Below, in pieces: positions 43,797 to 52,696 of a stretch of 64,000 nucleotides of DNA. A program made the position numbers and the translations under genes. Location of the stretch: the NCBI RefSeq assembly GCF_000743705.1, contig NZ_JQEZ01000001.1, forward strand, positions 860,070 to 924,069. The letters are read 5' to 3'. This DNA comes from Ruegeria halocynthiae. Lineage in GTDB: Bacteria > Pseudomonadota > Alphaproteobacteria > Rhodobacterales > Rhodobacteraceae. Numbering within the stretch: the first letter of the stretch is position 1; every line of letters begins with the position of its first letter. The notes below the pieces were generated by a model. That model made no database searches and had not been told where the DNA came from. It saw only the letters and a list, made by a program, of their open reading frames with translations.

Positions 43797-45284
43797 TTAC
43801 CACCATTTCCCTGGCTTGGCCACGAACCCGGCGGCGTTTTCCAGCGCATAGGCAGTGTTGAGCAGATCGCCCTCGTCCCACGGACGCCCGATCAGTTGCA
43901 GGCCAAGCGGCAGACCCTGTGCGTCCAGTCCGGCAGGCACCGAGATGCCCGGCAGACCAGCCAGGTTCACTGTTACGGTAAAGACGTCGTTCAGATACAT
44001 CTGAACCGGATCGGCCTCGGTCATTTCACCCAAGCCGAAAGAGGCGGAGGGCGTTGCCGGGGTCAGGATCGCGTCGACACCTGCGGCAAAGACGTCTTCG
44101 AAGTCTTTCTTGATCAGTGTCCGCACTTTGCGGGCACGGTTGTAGTAGGCATCGTAGAACCCAGCCGACAGAACGTAGGTACCGACCATGACACGACGCT
44201 GAACTTCATGGCCGAAGCCTTCGGCGCGGGTCTTTTCGTACATCTCGGTGATGCCATCGCCTTGCCCCAGTTGCGCGCGGCGGCCATAGCGCACACCGTC
44301 ATAACGCGCGAGGTTCGAGGACGCCTCGGCCGGGGCAATAACGTAATAGGCGGGCAGCGCGTATTTCGTATGCGGCAGTGAGATATCGACGATCTCGGCA
44401 CCCGCGTCCTTCAGCATCGCGGCACCGTCGGCCCACAGCTTTTCAATCTCGGCGGGCATACCGTCCATGCGGTATTCTTTGGGGATACCGATTTTCTTGC
44501 CCTTGATGTCGCCGGTCAGCATCGCCTCAAAATTCGGGACGGCGAGTTCGGTGCTGGTGGAATCCTTGGGGTCGTGACCGCACATCGCCTCGAGCATGAT
44601 GGCCGCGTCGCGCACGTTCTTGGTCATCGGCCCAGCCTGATCCAGCGAGGATGCAAAAGCGACGATGCCCCAGCGCGAGCAGCGGCCATAGGTCGGCTTG
44701 ATGCCGGTGATGCCGACAAATGCGGCGGGCTGACGGATCGAACCGCCGGTATCGGTGCCGGTTGCTGCCAGACACAGATCAGCGGCCACGGCAGATGCAG
44801 ACCCGCCCGACGAGCCGCCAGGGGTTAGTTGCGCATCATCATTACCGCGCCGCCAGGGGCTGACGGCATTGCCGTAAACGCTGGTTTCATTGGACGAGCC
44901 CATGGCGAATTCGTCCATATTCAGCTTGCCCAGCATCACCGCGCCGGAATCGGCCAATTTCTGCGACACGGTAGATTCATATTCGGGCTTGAACCCTTCC
45001 AGAATCTTCGAGGCCGCCTGCGACGGCACGCCCTTGGTACAGAACAGATCCTTGATGCCGATCGGCAAACCGCACATGGACGGAGCGTCGCCGCCTTTGA
45101 TCCGCACATCCGCCGCCTGCGCACGTTCCAGCGCGATCTCGGGTGTTTTATGGACAAAAGCGTTCAGCGCGTCAGCGTCGTCGATTGCCTTGAGGCAGGA
45201 TTCGGTCAATTCAACCGAGGTCACGTCACCCTTGCGCAGCGCGTCGCGGGCCTCGGACAGGCCCAGTTTGTTCAGATCGCTCAT
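43797..45284 (-). CDS. gatA: Glutamyl/aspartyl-tRNA amidotransferase subunit A
   Basis: A 495-residue amidase that frees ammonia from glutamine and, with GatB and GatC, converts mischarged Glu-tRNA(Gln) or Asp-tRNA(Asn) to the right amide. The catalytic Ser-cisSer-Lys triad is in [14 protein letters not shown] (Lys), [15 protein letters not shown] (cis-Ser) and [16 protein letters not shown] (nucleophile Ser). Full length. It follows gatC by 3 nt; gatB is elsewhere. Confidence 0.97.
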   Translation of the reverse strand: MSDLNKLGLSEARDALRKGDVTSVELTESCLKAIDDADALNAFVHKTPEIALERAQAADVRIKGGDAPSMCGLPIGIKDLFCTKGVPSQAASKILEGFKPEYESTVSQKLADSGAVMLGKLNMDEFAMGSSNETSVYGNAVSPWRRGNDDAQLTPGGSSGGSASAVAADLCLAATGTDTGGSIRQPAAFVGITGIKPTYGRCSRWGIVAFASSLDQAGPMTKNVRDAAIMLEAMCGHDPKDSTSTELAVPNFEAMLTGDIKGKKIGIPKEYRMDGMPAEIEKLWADGAAMLKDAGAEIVDISLPHTKYALPAYYVIAPAEASSNLARYDGVRYGRRAQLGQGDGITEMYEKTRAEGFGHEVQRRVMVGTYVLSAGFYDAYYNRARKVRTLIKKDFEDVFAAGVDAILTPATPSASFGLGEMTEADPVQMYLNDVFTVTVNLAGLPGISVPAGLDAQGLPLGLQLIGRPWDEGDLLNTAYALENAAGFVAKPGKWW

Positions 45285-45287
45285 GTC

Positions 45288-45575
45288 TTACTCCACCACT
45301 TTGGGGACTGCGAAGAAACCTTCGCGCGCGTCGGGGGCATTGGCCAGAACCTTATCCTGCTGGCTGCCGTCGGTGACCACGTCTTCACGACGCTTCAGGC
45401 GCATGGGCTCGACCGAGACCATCGGCTCAACCCCTTCGACGTCAACTTCGTTCAGTTGCTCGATGAACCCAAGGATGGTGTTGAACTCGGACGCCAGCGC
45501 CGGCAGCGCGTCATCCTCGACCTTGATCCGGGCCAGTTTGGCCACCTTGGCGGCAGTGCTTTGGTCAATCGACAT
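45288..45575 (-). CDS. gatC: Glutamyl/aspartyl-tRNA amidotransferase subunit C
   Basis: A 95-residue partner of GatA: MSIDQSTAAKVAKLARIKVEDDALP, then FNTILGFIEQLNEVDVEGVEPMVSV and a C-terminal RREDVVTDGSQQDKVLANAPD, the usual GatC sequence. It wraps between GatA and GatB and stabilises them. First gene of gatCA, with a 225-nt upstream gap to the divergent small secreted peptide gene. Confidence 0.97.
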   Translation of the reverse strand: MSIDQSTAAKVAKLARIKVEDDALPALASEFNTILGFIEQLNEVDVEGVEPMVSVEPMRLKRREDVVTDGSQQDKVLANAPDAREGFFAVPKVVE

Positions 45576-45800
45576 CGGAAAACCTCATATGCGTTAGGGG
45601 GCATTTACCTGTCCGATGCCCGGGTCGCAAGACCGCCCGGGCGTGGATGTGCCGTGTTTCGCCCTGCGCACAGGGACCGCCGTTCAAAATTGCATATGCC
45701 CCATGCGAAAAAGCAAACCGATTAGTTCACTTTGCCTCTTGAATTATAAACTAAACAGTTCATTTCAAAATATACGACACAGCGAAACCCGGAGATCAAA

Positions 45801-45959
45801 ATGAAAACTCTCATCGCAGCAACCCTTTTGACCGCAACTGCTCTCAGCACGCCTGCCCTGGCGTTCAGCCTCAGCACACAGGGTTTGACCCGCAACCTTT
45901 CATTCCCTGAACCTGTTTCGGAACCGGTCACGCAGGACACCACCAACCCGGGAAAATAA
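45801..45959 (+). CDS. 52-residue secreted peptide
   Basis: MKTLIAATLLTATALSTPALA is a clean signal peptide (cleavage after residue 21), leaving about 31 residues (FSLSTQGLTRNLSFPEPVSE...) with a basic, then proline- and acid-rich tail. GGAG at 45791-45794 lies 6 nt before the ATG. I recognise no family, but signal, ribosome site and length fit a real small secreted protein. It could be a lone periplasmic peptide or precursor. Function unknown. Confidence 0.6.
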   Translation: MKTLIAATLLTATALSTPALAFSLSTQGLTRNLSFPEPVSEPVTQDTTNPGK

Positions 45960-46104
45960 GTGGAAAATGCGGCCGGGCCGGAAACCCCCAACTGGCCCGG
46001 CCGGAATGCAATTGCTTGCTGCATCTCTTGAAACCAGCCGCTACGATAGCCCGAAACGATCCGCCGGACTGCATCGCAGATCCGGCAAGCCAACGGAGCG
46101 GAAG

Positions 46105-46668
46105 ATGAGCGCACGCAAGCAAGCGATACTGGACGCGATTGATACAGCCAACAGGCAAGACCCCAATCACGAAGACGGCCAGCCCGCCGCCCTGCTGTAT
46201 GGCCAGAGGATGAGCGCCGAGATGGACAGGCTGTTTCCCGACGCCTCGGACATTCTGCAAATTGCTGGGCGTGGTCAGCATGTCGAACGCTGGAAACTGG
46301 CGCGCAGCGAATTCCCCGAAGGGCGTGCAGGGTATCTGGCATGGCGCAAGGCGCAGGGCGAATATCACGCTGACGTCGTCATTGGCCTGATGGAACAACA
46401 CGGCTACGGCGCGGATGAGGTCGAAGCCGTCGGTCGCATGTTGCGCAAGCAAGGCATCAAGCGCGATGCCGATGTGCAAGCCCTGGAAGACGTCATCTGT
46501 TTCGTGTTCCTGAAATGGTACTTCGCCCCATTTGCCGCCAAACACTCGGACGAGAAAATCCAACGCATTGTCGAAAAAACTGCGCGCAAGATGTCGGCTG
46601 ATGGCCGGGCGCGGGTGTTGTCCGAATTCGATCTGCCGGACCATCTGGCCGCCGCGTTTCAGGGCTGA
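46105..46668 (+). CDS. DUF4202 domain-containing protein
   Basis: A 187-residue soluble protein, mainly helical. I start at the ATG at 46105 (MSARKQAILDAIDTANRQDP) after GGAGCGGAAG; an open frame to 45967 upstream looks random. The family core is LQIAGRGQHVERWKLARSEFPEGRAGYLAWRKAQGEYHADVV, with conserved H and E/D, and EDVICFVFLKWYFAPFA, reminiscent of HD-type hydrolases. Members are sometimes linked to sulfur metabolism. Function unknown. Converges with the ceramidase gene (10-nt overlap). Confidence 0.82.
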   Translation: MSARKQAILDAIDTANRQDPNHEDGQPAALLYGQRMSAEMDRLFPDASDILQIAGRGQHVERWKLARSEFPEGRAGYLAWRKAQGEYHADVVIGLMEQHGYGADEVEAVGRMLRKQGIKRDADVQALEDVICFVFLKWYFAPFAAKHSDEKIQRIVEKTARKMSADGRARVLSEFDLPDHLAAAFQG

Positions 46669-47315
46669 GACGTGCGGGCCAGGTGCCTGCGATACACGTC
46701 GATCATCCAACCCAGCATGGTGGCGTTCAATATGTGCCACATGAAATGCGTACCCAGCGGCAGCTGCGCGCAAAGTGATTGATCCATCGCGCGGAAACTG
46801 ATCGAGGCAATCAGAATCATTGCCCCGATCGTCAGACCACGGGCCGTATCCGGCCATTGGCGGCGCAGCAGAAACGCATAGATCAGGATCAGCAACGGGA
46901 CCGGCGCATATGCCGCTGACCCGCCCAACCCGGGCACAAGCTGAAACAGGGGCAGCAACGCCGCGCTATAGGGAATGAAAAGGGCCGTCACGGTCGCAGC
47001 GGACAACGGCCGCATTCCCCAGACGTCGCGATTGATCGCGTAGATATAGACAAGAATATACAGCAGGATCGGCACCACGTCCGCCATGGCCGCCCAGACC
47101 TGCGCGTGCGTATGAAACAGAAAACTGCCCACGCCGATGCCTGCCAGAATGACCACCAGCACCATCGCCAAGGGCATCCCCTGCCCCCGCACCCGCCACC
47201 ACATGACAAACGCCGCGATCAGAAACGCCGCATTGGTCAGGGCGTTTACCGGCTCGGCCCAGTAAGCGGGCGACAAACGTTCGCAATATCCGTTGATTTC
47301 CTGAAACCAATCCAT
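46659..47315 (-). CDS. Ceramidase-family (CREST) membrane protein
   Basis: A 218-residue protein with seven predicted helices. GYCERLSPAYWAEPVNALTNAAFLIAAFVMWW, GVGSFLFHTHAQVWAAMADVVPILLYIL and the C-terminal GTHFMWHILNATMLGWMID are the alkaline-ceramidase marks: E-P-x-N-x-x-T-N, S-x-x-F-H-x-x-x-x-x-x-x-D and H-x-x-W-H zinc ligands. Bacterial members are predicted lipid amide hydrolases; roseobacters make aminolipids, so the substrate may be one of those rather than ceramide. Confidence 0.85.
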   Translation of the reverse strand: MDWFQEINGYCERLSPAYWAEPVNALTNAAFLIAAFVMWWRVRGQGMPLAMVLVVILAGIGVGSFLFHTHAQVWAAMADVVPILLYILVYIYAINRDVWGMRPLSAATVTALFIPYSAALLPLFQLVPGLGGSAAYAPVPLLILIYAFLLRRQWPDTARGLTIGAMILIASISFRAMDQSLCAQLPLGTHFMWHILNATMLGWMIDVYRRHLARTSQP

Positions 47316-47374
47316 GAACTTTTACATAACCGATACTAGATAAAGGCCAACAGTTTGTTTGGGAGGACTATTTC

Positions 47375-48067
47375 ATGAATATCATCTGGCTGGGCCACGG
47401 CAGTTTCCGCATAGAAACGCAAGGTCAGGTTCTGCTGATCGACCCGTGGCTGACCGGCAATCCGGTCCTGTCGGAAAGCCAGCACGATGCCGCGCTGCAA
47501 GGGGCGACGCATATCCTTTTGACGCACACCCATTTCGATCACGTCGCCGACGTCGTATCGCTGGCCAAGCACCTCAAGGTGCCGGTGGTTGGTCAATATG
47601 ATCTGATGGGTTTCTGGAGCGAGTCGGAAGGGTTGGAAACCGTCGGCTTCAACAAAGGCGGCACGGTCAATCTGAACGGCGTCAAAGTGTCGATGGTGCC
47701 AGCCTCGCACAGTTCGACCTTTTCGACGCCGGATGGCCTGCGCACCGGCGGCAGCGAGGTTGGGTTCATGATCGCGACCGAGGGACATATGGTCTATGTG
47801 TCCGGGGATACCGATATCATGGCCGATATGGACTGGATGGGCGATTACTACAAACCCGACATCGGCATCCTGTCGGCGGGTGGCCATTTCACCATGGATA
47901 TGAAGGGCGCGGCTTATGCCGCCAAACGGTACTTTGATTTCAAAACCGTGATTCCCTGCCACTATCAGACCTTCCCGATTCTGGAACAATCGGCGCAGGT
48001 GCTGGTGGATGGGTTACCCGGTGTTGATGTGATCGAGCCGCAGGTTATGCAGCCGATCAGCCTTTAG
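47375..48067 (+). CDS. UPF0173-type metallo-beta-lactamase-fold hydrolase
   Basis: A 230-residue cytoplasmic hydrolase. The zinc motif is T-H-T-H-F-D-H at residues 50-56; other ligands are in ASHSSTF, VSGDTDIMADM and PCHYQTFP. This is the short L-ascorbate-6-phosphate lactonase-like UPF0173 group. The substrate is unknown. GGAGGA precedes the ATG. Its 3' end overlaps tadA convergently by 11 nt. Confidence 0.87.
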   Translation: MNIIWLGHGSFRIETQGQVLLIDPWLTGNPVLSESQHDAALQGATHILLTHTHFDHVADVVSLAKHLKVPVVGQYDLMGFWSESEGLETVGFNKGGTVNLNGVKVSMVPASHSSTFSTPDGLRTGGSEVGFMIATEGHMVYVSGDTDIMADMDWMGDYYKPDIGILSAGGHFTMDMKGAAYAAKRYFDFKTVIPCHYQTFPILEQSAQVLVDGLPGVDVIEPQVMQPISL

Positions 48068-48515
48068 GATCGCGCCGCGCGGCAAAGAAATCTCTCAACA
48101 GATCGGCGGCTTCCTGACCGCCGATCCCGTCATAGATTTCGGGGACATGATGCGCCTGCTTATGCGAGAACACCCGCGCGCCATGGGCCACGCCGCCAGA
48201 TTTCGGATCGGCAGCACCGTAATAGATGCGCCGGATACGCGCCGCAGCCAGGGCCGCCGCGCACATCGCGCAGGGTTCCAGCGTAACATACAGATCATGA
48301 CCGGCCAGCCGCTCTGATCCGGCTGCGGCGCAGGCGGCGCGCAGGGCAAGAATTTCGGCATGGGCAGTGGGATCGTTCAACTCGCGCGTGCGGTTGCCGG
48401 CGGCGGCCACGACGCGGCCATCCGCGACGATGACAGCGCCCACAGGAACCTCTCCGCGTTGCGCTGCGGCCCGGGCCTGTTCCAGCGCCAGGTTCATATG
48501 CGATCTGAACTCCAT
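48057..48515 (-). CDS. tadA: tRNA-specific adenosine(34) deaminase
   Basis: A 152-residue zinc enzyme that turns A34 into inosine in tRNA-Arg(ACG), allowing wobble reading; essential in most bacteria. Zinc and catalytic residues: H-A-E at 52-54 and P-C-A-M-C with Cys82 and Cys85. The C-terminal KQAHHVPEIYDGIGGQEAADLLRDFFAARR helix is typical. The first Met at 48515 is used; a second at 48497 (MNLALEQARAA) would also fit. Divergent from rluB with 61 nt between. Confidence 0.95.
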   Translation of the reverse strand: MEFRSHMNLALEQARAAAQRGEVPVGAVIVADGRVVAAAGNRTRELNDPTAHAEILALRAACAAAGSERLAGHDLYVTLEPCAMCAAALAAARIRRIYYGAADPKSGGVAHGARVFSHKQAHHVPEIYDGIGGQEAADLLRDFFAARRDPKG

Positions 48516-48576
48516 GCCCCTGACTGCATCAGAAACCTGCCTTTCGCAAGCGCGCGGGATGCGCTATGGCCTGCGG

Positions 48577-49392
48577 ATGAACAAAACCCCTCCTCCCGGC
48601 GACCGGATCGCCAAAGTGCTGGCCCGCGCGGGTGTCGCCTCGCGCCGCGAGGCTGAACGCATGATCGAAGCAGGCCGCGTTGCGGTGAATGGCAAGGTCA
48701 TCGACAGCCCGGCCCTGAACGTCACCGCCAAAGACAAGATCACCGCCGATGGCAAACCGGTATCCGAACCGGAACCCACACGCCTGTGGCTGTATCACAA
48801 GCCCTCTGGTCTGGTGACAACGACCCGCGACGAGAAAGGCCGTGCGACCATTTTCGACAAACTGCCCGAAGATATGCCTCGCGTCATGAGCGTTGGGCGG
48901 CTGGATTTGAATTCCGAAGGTCTGTTGCTGCTGACCAATGACGGCGGCATCAAGCGCAAGCTGGAACTGCCCGCGACCGGTTGGCTGCGAAAGTACCGCG
49001 TGCGCGTGAACGGGCGGCCAAAAGACGAAGACTTTGCACCGCTGCGCAAGGGTCTTGTTGTCGATGGCGAACGTTTCCAGCCGATGACCGTAACGCTGGA
49101 CCGTCAGCAGGGCGCAAACGCCTGGCTGACCATTGGCCTGCGCGAAGGCAAAAACCGCGAAATCCGCCGCGCGATCGAAGACATCGGCTTTGCTGTGAAC
49201 CGGCTGCTGCGCGTGTCCTACGGCCCCTTCCAGCTGGGCACTCTGAAACCTGGCGAAGTCGAAGAGATCCGCCGCCGCGTGATGCGCGATCAATTGGGGT
49301 TGGATGCCGAGGTCCAAACCGAAGACACCCCCAAACGACCCGCCCGGCCACAAAGAAAACGGCCAACCGTCGGCAAGAAACCTCGCAAGTGA
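48577..49392 (+). CDS. rluB: 23S rRNA pseudouridine synthase (RluB type)
   Basis: A 271-residue RsuA-family enzyme that forms pseudouridine at about position 2605 of 23S rRNA. Start at the ATG at 48577 (MNKTPPPGDRIAKVL); an upstream frame to 48367 overlies tadA. Domains: S4 RNA-binding (about 8-65, ASRREAERMIEAGRVAVNG), then the catalytic domain with Asp110 in S-V-G-R-L-D-L-N-S-E-G-L and EGKNREIRRAIEDIGF, and a basic tail (KRPARPQRKRPTVGKKPRK). RluB is preferred over RsuA or RluE because of the S4 domain, tail and length. Confidence 0.9.
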   Translation: MNKTPPPGDRIAKVLARAGVASRREAERMIEAGRVAVNGKVIDSPALNVTAKDKITADGKPVSEPEPTRLWLYHKPSGLVTTTRDEKGRATIFDKLPEDMPRVMSVGRLDLNSEGLLLLTNDGGIKRKLELPATGWLRKYRVRVNGRPKDEDFAPLRKGLVVDGERFQPMTVTLDRQQGANAWLTIGLREGKNREIRRAIEDIGFAVNRLLRVSYGPFQLGTLKPGEVEEIRRRVMRDQLGLDAEVQTEDTPKRPARPQRKRPTVGKKPRK

Positions 49393-49475
49393 CGCGAGTT
49401 AGGCAACCTTTCCCCTAGCGCCGGGCCGCCTCATCCCCTAAATTTTCCGTGAGGGTGAATTCTGAAGGGGGCGTC

Positions 49476-49565
49476 ATGTCCGGAACCGGCGTGCAAAAAC
49501 TGGCCTATGTGGCGCTGCTGGCGCTGCTTATCGGCGTCTGCACCGGCCTATTGGGGGGCTTGTAG
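49476..49565 (+). CDS. 29-residue single-span membrane peptide
   Basis: MSGTGVQKLAYVALLALLIGVCTGLLGGL: one hydrophobic helix with almost no tails. GAAGGGGG lies just upstream (49463-49471). The stop is 4 nt before the xpaC ATG, so it is well placed to be translated with that gene. No homology known to me. Its composition fits a small membrane anchor. Moderate confidence that it is real; it is too short for family search to be decisive. Confidence 0.45.
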   Translation: MSGTGVQKLAYVALLALLIGVCTGLLGGL

Positions 49566-49569
49566 GGGC

Positions 49570-50484
49570 ATGGCCAAACGGTATGGCGGCAAATTCAGCC
49601 CGCAAGACGCTTCTCCATCATCAGAGCAGCCTGCGCGGGGGCAATTTGACCGCGCTCGGGTCGAACCTGCGGGCGCACGTGTAAACCTGCTGTTTCTTCC
49701 TGCGGTTCCGCTGGTGTTCCTGTCACTGAACGACGGTGCCATCGGGATGACAATCGGGCTGGTCGCAGCGGGCCTGCTGACCGCCGCCGCGTTTCTGCTG
49801 CGTGAAGGCTTGCGCGCCGAAGCCGCGTATAATGCGCGCCGCACCGCCCGTCGCCCGGCCTTTCCACGCAAGGTTTTCGCAAGCCTGCTAACCGGTCTTG
49901 GTGCCGCGCTTGCCGCATACCGAACCGAATACCTGAATGCCGAAACCGCCGCGCAAGCCAGCCTGCTGGCGCCCGTTCTGTTTGGTGTCGTGGCAACCGC
50001 CCTGCATTCTGTGTCCTTCGGCCTGGATCCAATGAAGGACAAAGGCATGGAAGGGGTCGACACCTTTCAGCAAGATCGCGTCGCCCGGGTGGTCGAAGAC
50101 GCCGAAAACCACCTGACCGATATGACCGATGCCATCAAACGCGCCGGTGACCGTCAGATCGAAGCGCGGGTCGAACGGTTTCAGGACACCGCCCGCGACA
50201 TGTTCCGCACCGTCGAAGAGGACCCGCGTGATCTGGCCGGTGCCCGAAAATACCTGACCGTCTATTTGCAGGGCGCACGCGATGCGACGGTGAAGTTCGC
50301 CGATGTCTATGCCCGCACCCGGGACGCGCAGGCGCTGACCGATTACTCGGCGTTGCTGGATGATCTGGAACAGAATTTCGCCGCGCGCACGCGCAAGATG
50401 CTATTGGACGACCGCAGTGATCTGACGGTCGAAATTGACGTGTTGCGCGAAAGGCTGCAACGCGAAGGCGTCCGGTTGGACTGA
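49570..50484 (+). CDS. XpaC-like protein (5-bromo-4-chloroindolyl phosphate hydrolysis family)
   Basis: A 304-residue protein. Start at the ATG at 49570 (MAKRYGGKFSPQDAS). Two short hydrophobic pairs at about 35-75 (VNLLFLPAVPLVFLSL, then IGMTIGLVAAGLLTAAAF) and about 100-150 (VFASLLTGLGAALAAY..., ASLLAPVLFGVVATAL) anchor it in the membrane; residues 165-304 are helical and charged, likely coiled coil, as in XpaC. XpaC is regularly next to TelA in many bacteria. The name derives from a phenotype; its reaction is not known. Second coding gene of the proposed stress operon. Confidence 0.85.
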   Translation: MAKRYGGKFSPQDASPSSEQPARGQFDRARVEPAGARVNLLFLPAVPLVFLSLNDGAIGMTIGLVAAGLLTAAAFLLREGLRAEAAYNARRTARRPAFPRKVFASLLTGLGAALAAYRTEYLNAETAAQASLLAPVLFGVVATALHSVSFGLDPMKDKGMEGVDTFQQDRVARVVEDAENHLTDMTDAIKRAGDRQIEARVERFQDTARDMFRTVEEDPRDLAGARKYLTVYLQGARDATVKFADVYARTRDAQALTDYSALLDDLEQNFAARTRKMLLDDRSDLTVEIDVLRERLQREGVRLD

Positions 50485-50514
50485 CCGGCCATTTTTTCGA
50501 GAAAGGATTACCCC

Positions 50515-51705
50515 ATGTCCGATGAGATCAAGAACAAGGCGGTCGAAGCGGAAACGCTGGTGCAAGAGGTCACAGCCGTTGCCCTGCCCGACCCCACGGC
50601 CGAGATTATCTCGCTGGAAGAGGCAGACGACCCGGTCAGCGCCGAGATCCGCAAGCGGATGGATGAGATCGACATGGACAACACCAATTCGATCGTCTCG
50701 TTCGGCTCGTCCGCTCAGGCCGAGTTGCAAGAGATCAGTCAGGCCATGCTGGCGGATGTGCGCAATAAGGATGTCGGCCCTGCAGGGGATAGCCTGCGCA
50801 ATATCGTGACCACGATCCGGGGCTTTTCCGTCAGCGAACTGGACGTACGCCGCGAGCGCAGCTGGTGGGAACGGCTGCTGGGCAAGGCGGCCCCTTTTGC
50901 GAAATTCACGGCGCAATTCGAAGACGTTCAGGGTCAGATCGACAGGATCACCGACGATCTGCTGGGCCATGAGCATACCTTGCTGAAAGACATCAAGTCG
51001 CTGGACCTGCTGTATGAAAAGACACTTGGGTTTTATGACGAACTGGCGCTTTATATCGCGGCGGGTGAGGAAAAGCTGACCGAGCTGGACAGCCACGATA
51101 TCCCGGAAAAAGAGGCGCAGGTTCAGGCTGCGCCAGAAGAAGAACAGGTGATGAAAGCGCAGGAGCTGCGCGACATGCGCGCCGCCCGTGATGATCTGGA
51201 ACGTCGCGTGCATGATCTGAAACTGACCCGGCAAGTAACAATGCAATCGCTGCCTTCGATCCGCTTGGTACAGGAAAATGACAAATCGCTGGTGACCAAG
51301 ATCAACTCGACTTTGGTCAACACCGTGCCACTGTGGGAAACCCAGCTGGCACAGGCCGTCACCATCCAACGCAGCGCCGAGGCCGCCTCGGCCGTGCGCG
51401 AAGCCAACGACCTGACGAATGAACTGCTGACCTCGAACGCGGCCAATCTGCGTCAGTCGAACAAGATGATCCGCGAGGAAATGGAACGCGGTGTGTTTGA
51501 TATCGAAGCGGTCAAACAGGCCAATGCGGATCTGATCGGTACGATCAATGAAAGCCTCGCAATCGCGGATGAGGGCAAAGCCAAACGCGCCGCCGCCGAG
51601 CAGGAGTTGCAGAAGATGGAAACCGAGCTGCGCGATACTCTGGCCTCGGCCAAGGCGCGCAAGGACGGGATCGGCGACAACGCCGGAACGGCAGTCCCGG
51701 GCTGA
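50515..51705 (+). CDS. Toxic anion resistance protein, TelA/KlaA family
   Basis: A 396-residue cytoplasmic protein, very helical and coiled-coil rich. TelA marks are RNIVTTIRGFSVSELDVRRERSWWERLLG, then the ring of helices (LLKDIKSLDLLYEKTLGFYDELALYIAAGEEKL), and NDKSLVTKINSTLVNTVPLWETQLAQAVT near the middle. It is needed for tellurite resistance in some plasmids and for tolerance to envelope antibiotics in others. Between xpaC and a lipoprotein gene, with short gaps. ATGTCC start, AGAAAGGA just upstream. Confidence 0.92.
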   Translation: MSDEIKNKAVEAETLVQEVTAVALPDPTAEIISLEEADDPVSAEIRKRMDEIDMDNTNSIVSFGSSAQAELQEISQAMLADVRNKDVGPAGDSLRNIVTTIRGFSVSELDVRRERSWWERLLGKAAPFAKFTAQFEDVQGQIDRITDDLLGHEHTLLKDIKSLDLLYEKTLGFYDELALYIAAGEEKLTELDSHDIPEKEAQVQAAPEEEQVMKAQELRDMRAARDDLERRVHDLKLTRQVTMQSLPSIRLVQENDKSLVTKINSTLVNTVPLWETQLAQAVTIQRSAEAASAVREANDLTNELLTSNAANLRQSNKMIREEMERGVFDIEAVKQANADLIGTINESLAIADEGKAKRAAAEQELQKMETELRDTLASAKARKDGIGDNAGTAVPG

Positions 51706-51718
51706 CGGCGGGCTGGGT

Positions 51719-52675
51719 GTGCGGTTGTCGGTCTATCTGAAGCCCCTGTTGGGATTTGTATCGCTATTGGCGCTGGCCAATTGCGATGAAACTCTGACGT
51801 CTTCGGTTGTTCCGAAACCGCGCCCGGTGGCCGCCGCCCCTGCGCCCAATGCCTATGTCCCTGCATCCGCCGCCAGTCAGGATCTGGCCCGGTTTTATCA
51901 ACGGGTTGAACGTGATCTGCAGACCCGGGGTATGCTGCGCGTGGACGGCGGCAACCACGACACGCCTTATGATGCCGATGATCTGGCGCGTAACTTTGAG
52001 GCCATCGCCTTTTACAGCGAATACCCAGACCACGCAGTAACGGCCCCTACGCAGCGCACGGATGGGCAGCTGAGCCGCTGGTCGGTCCCGGTGCGCGTGC
52101 AGGCAGAATTTGCCCCCTCGGTCGCCCCCGCCGCGCGCGAGAAAGATGCCGCTGAGGTTGAGGCGTTTACCGCACGGCTGGCTCGGCTGACAGATCACCC
52201 GATCTCGGTCGTCAATCGCAAGGCCAATTTCCATGTCTTCTTTGCGGGCAAAGATGACAGCGCCTATGTGGTTCAGCGCCTCAAACAACTGATCCCCGGC
52301 ATCAGCACGCCCTCGCTGGATCTGGTCGCAAACCCGCGCGCCAATATAGATTGCCTTGTATTTGCGTCTCCGACCTCGGCGGCGCCCTTTCAGTTTGTAC
52401 GCGCGGTGACGCTGATCCGGACCGAACTGCCCGATCTAACGCGCCGCAGTTGCATTCACGAGGAAATCGCCCAGGGGCTTGGCTTGTCCAATGACAGCCC
52501 CGCGGCGCGACCGTCGATTTTCAACGATGATGATGAATTTGCGCTGCTGACAAGCCATGACGAAAAGCTGCTGACAATGCTTTACGACCCACGCCTGAAA
52601 CCCGGAGTGTCGGCAGAAGACGCCCGCCCTGTGGTACGGATTATTGCACGCGAATTGATGGGCCAGCCTCTCTGA
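51719..52675 (+). CDS. DUF2927 lipoprotein
   Basis: A 318-residue lipoprotein. I take GTG at 51719, giving a signal VRLSVYLKPLLGFVSLLALANC with lipid Cys at residue 22 (L-A-N-C). The rest resembles DUF2927: VHFxxG-like NFHVFFAGKDD, the DCLVFASPTS segment, and RSCIHEEIAQGLGLSNDSP, which carries an H-E-E-x-x-Q-x-L-G/GL zinc-protease-like motif. So it may be a putative metalloprotease facing the periplasm. An upstream ATG (51548) is inside telA. 14 nt after telA. Confidence 0.78.
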   Translation: MRLSVYLKPLLGFVSLLALANCDETLTSSVVPKPRPVAAAPAPNAYVPASAASQDLARFYQRVERDLQTRGMLRVDGGNHDTPYDADDLARNFEAIAFYSEYPDHAVTAPTQRTDGQLSRWSVPVRVQAEFAPSVAPAAREKDAAEVEAFTARLARLTDHPISVVNRKANFHVFFAGKDDSAYVVQRLKQLIPGISTPSLDLVANPRANIDCLVFASPTSAAPFQFVRAVTLIRTELPDLTRRSCIHEEIAQGLGLSNDSPAARPSIFNDDDEFALLTSHDEKLLTMLYDPRLKPGVSAEDARPVVRIIARELMGQPL

Positions 52676-52696
52676 GCCCTAGGAAAGGAGACCCCA

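Noticed and set aside
45618..45642. GCCCGGG/CCCGGGC hairpin upstream of gatC
   Set aside because: No T-tract and no clear partner gene; could be chance in GC-rich DNA, so not called a terminator or attenuator.
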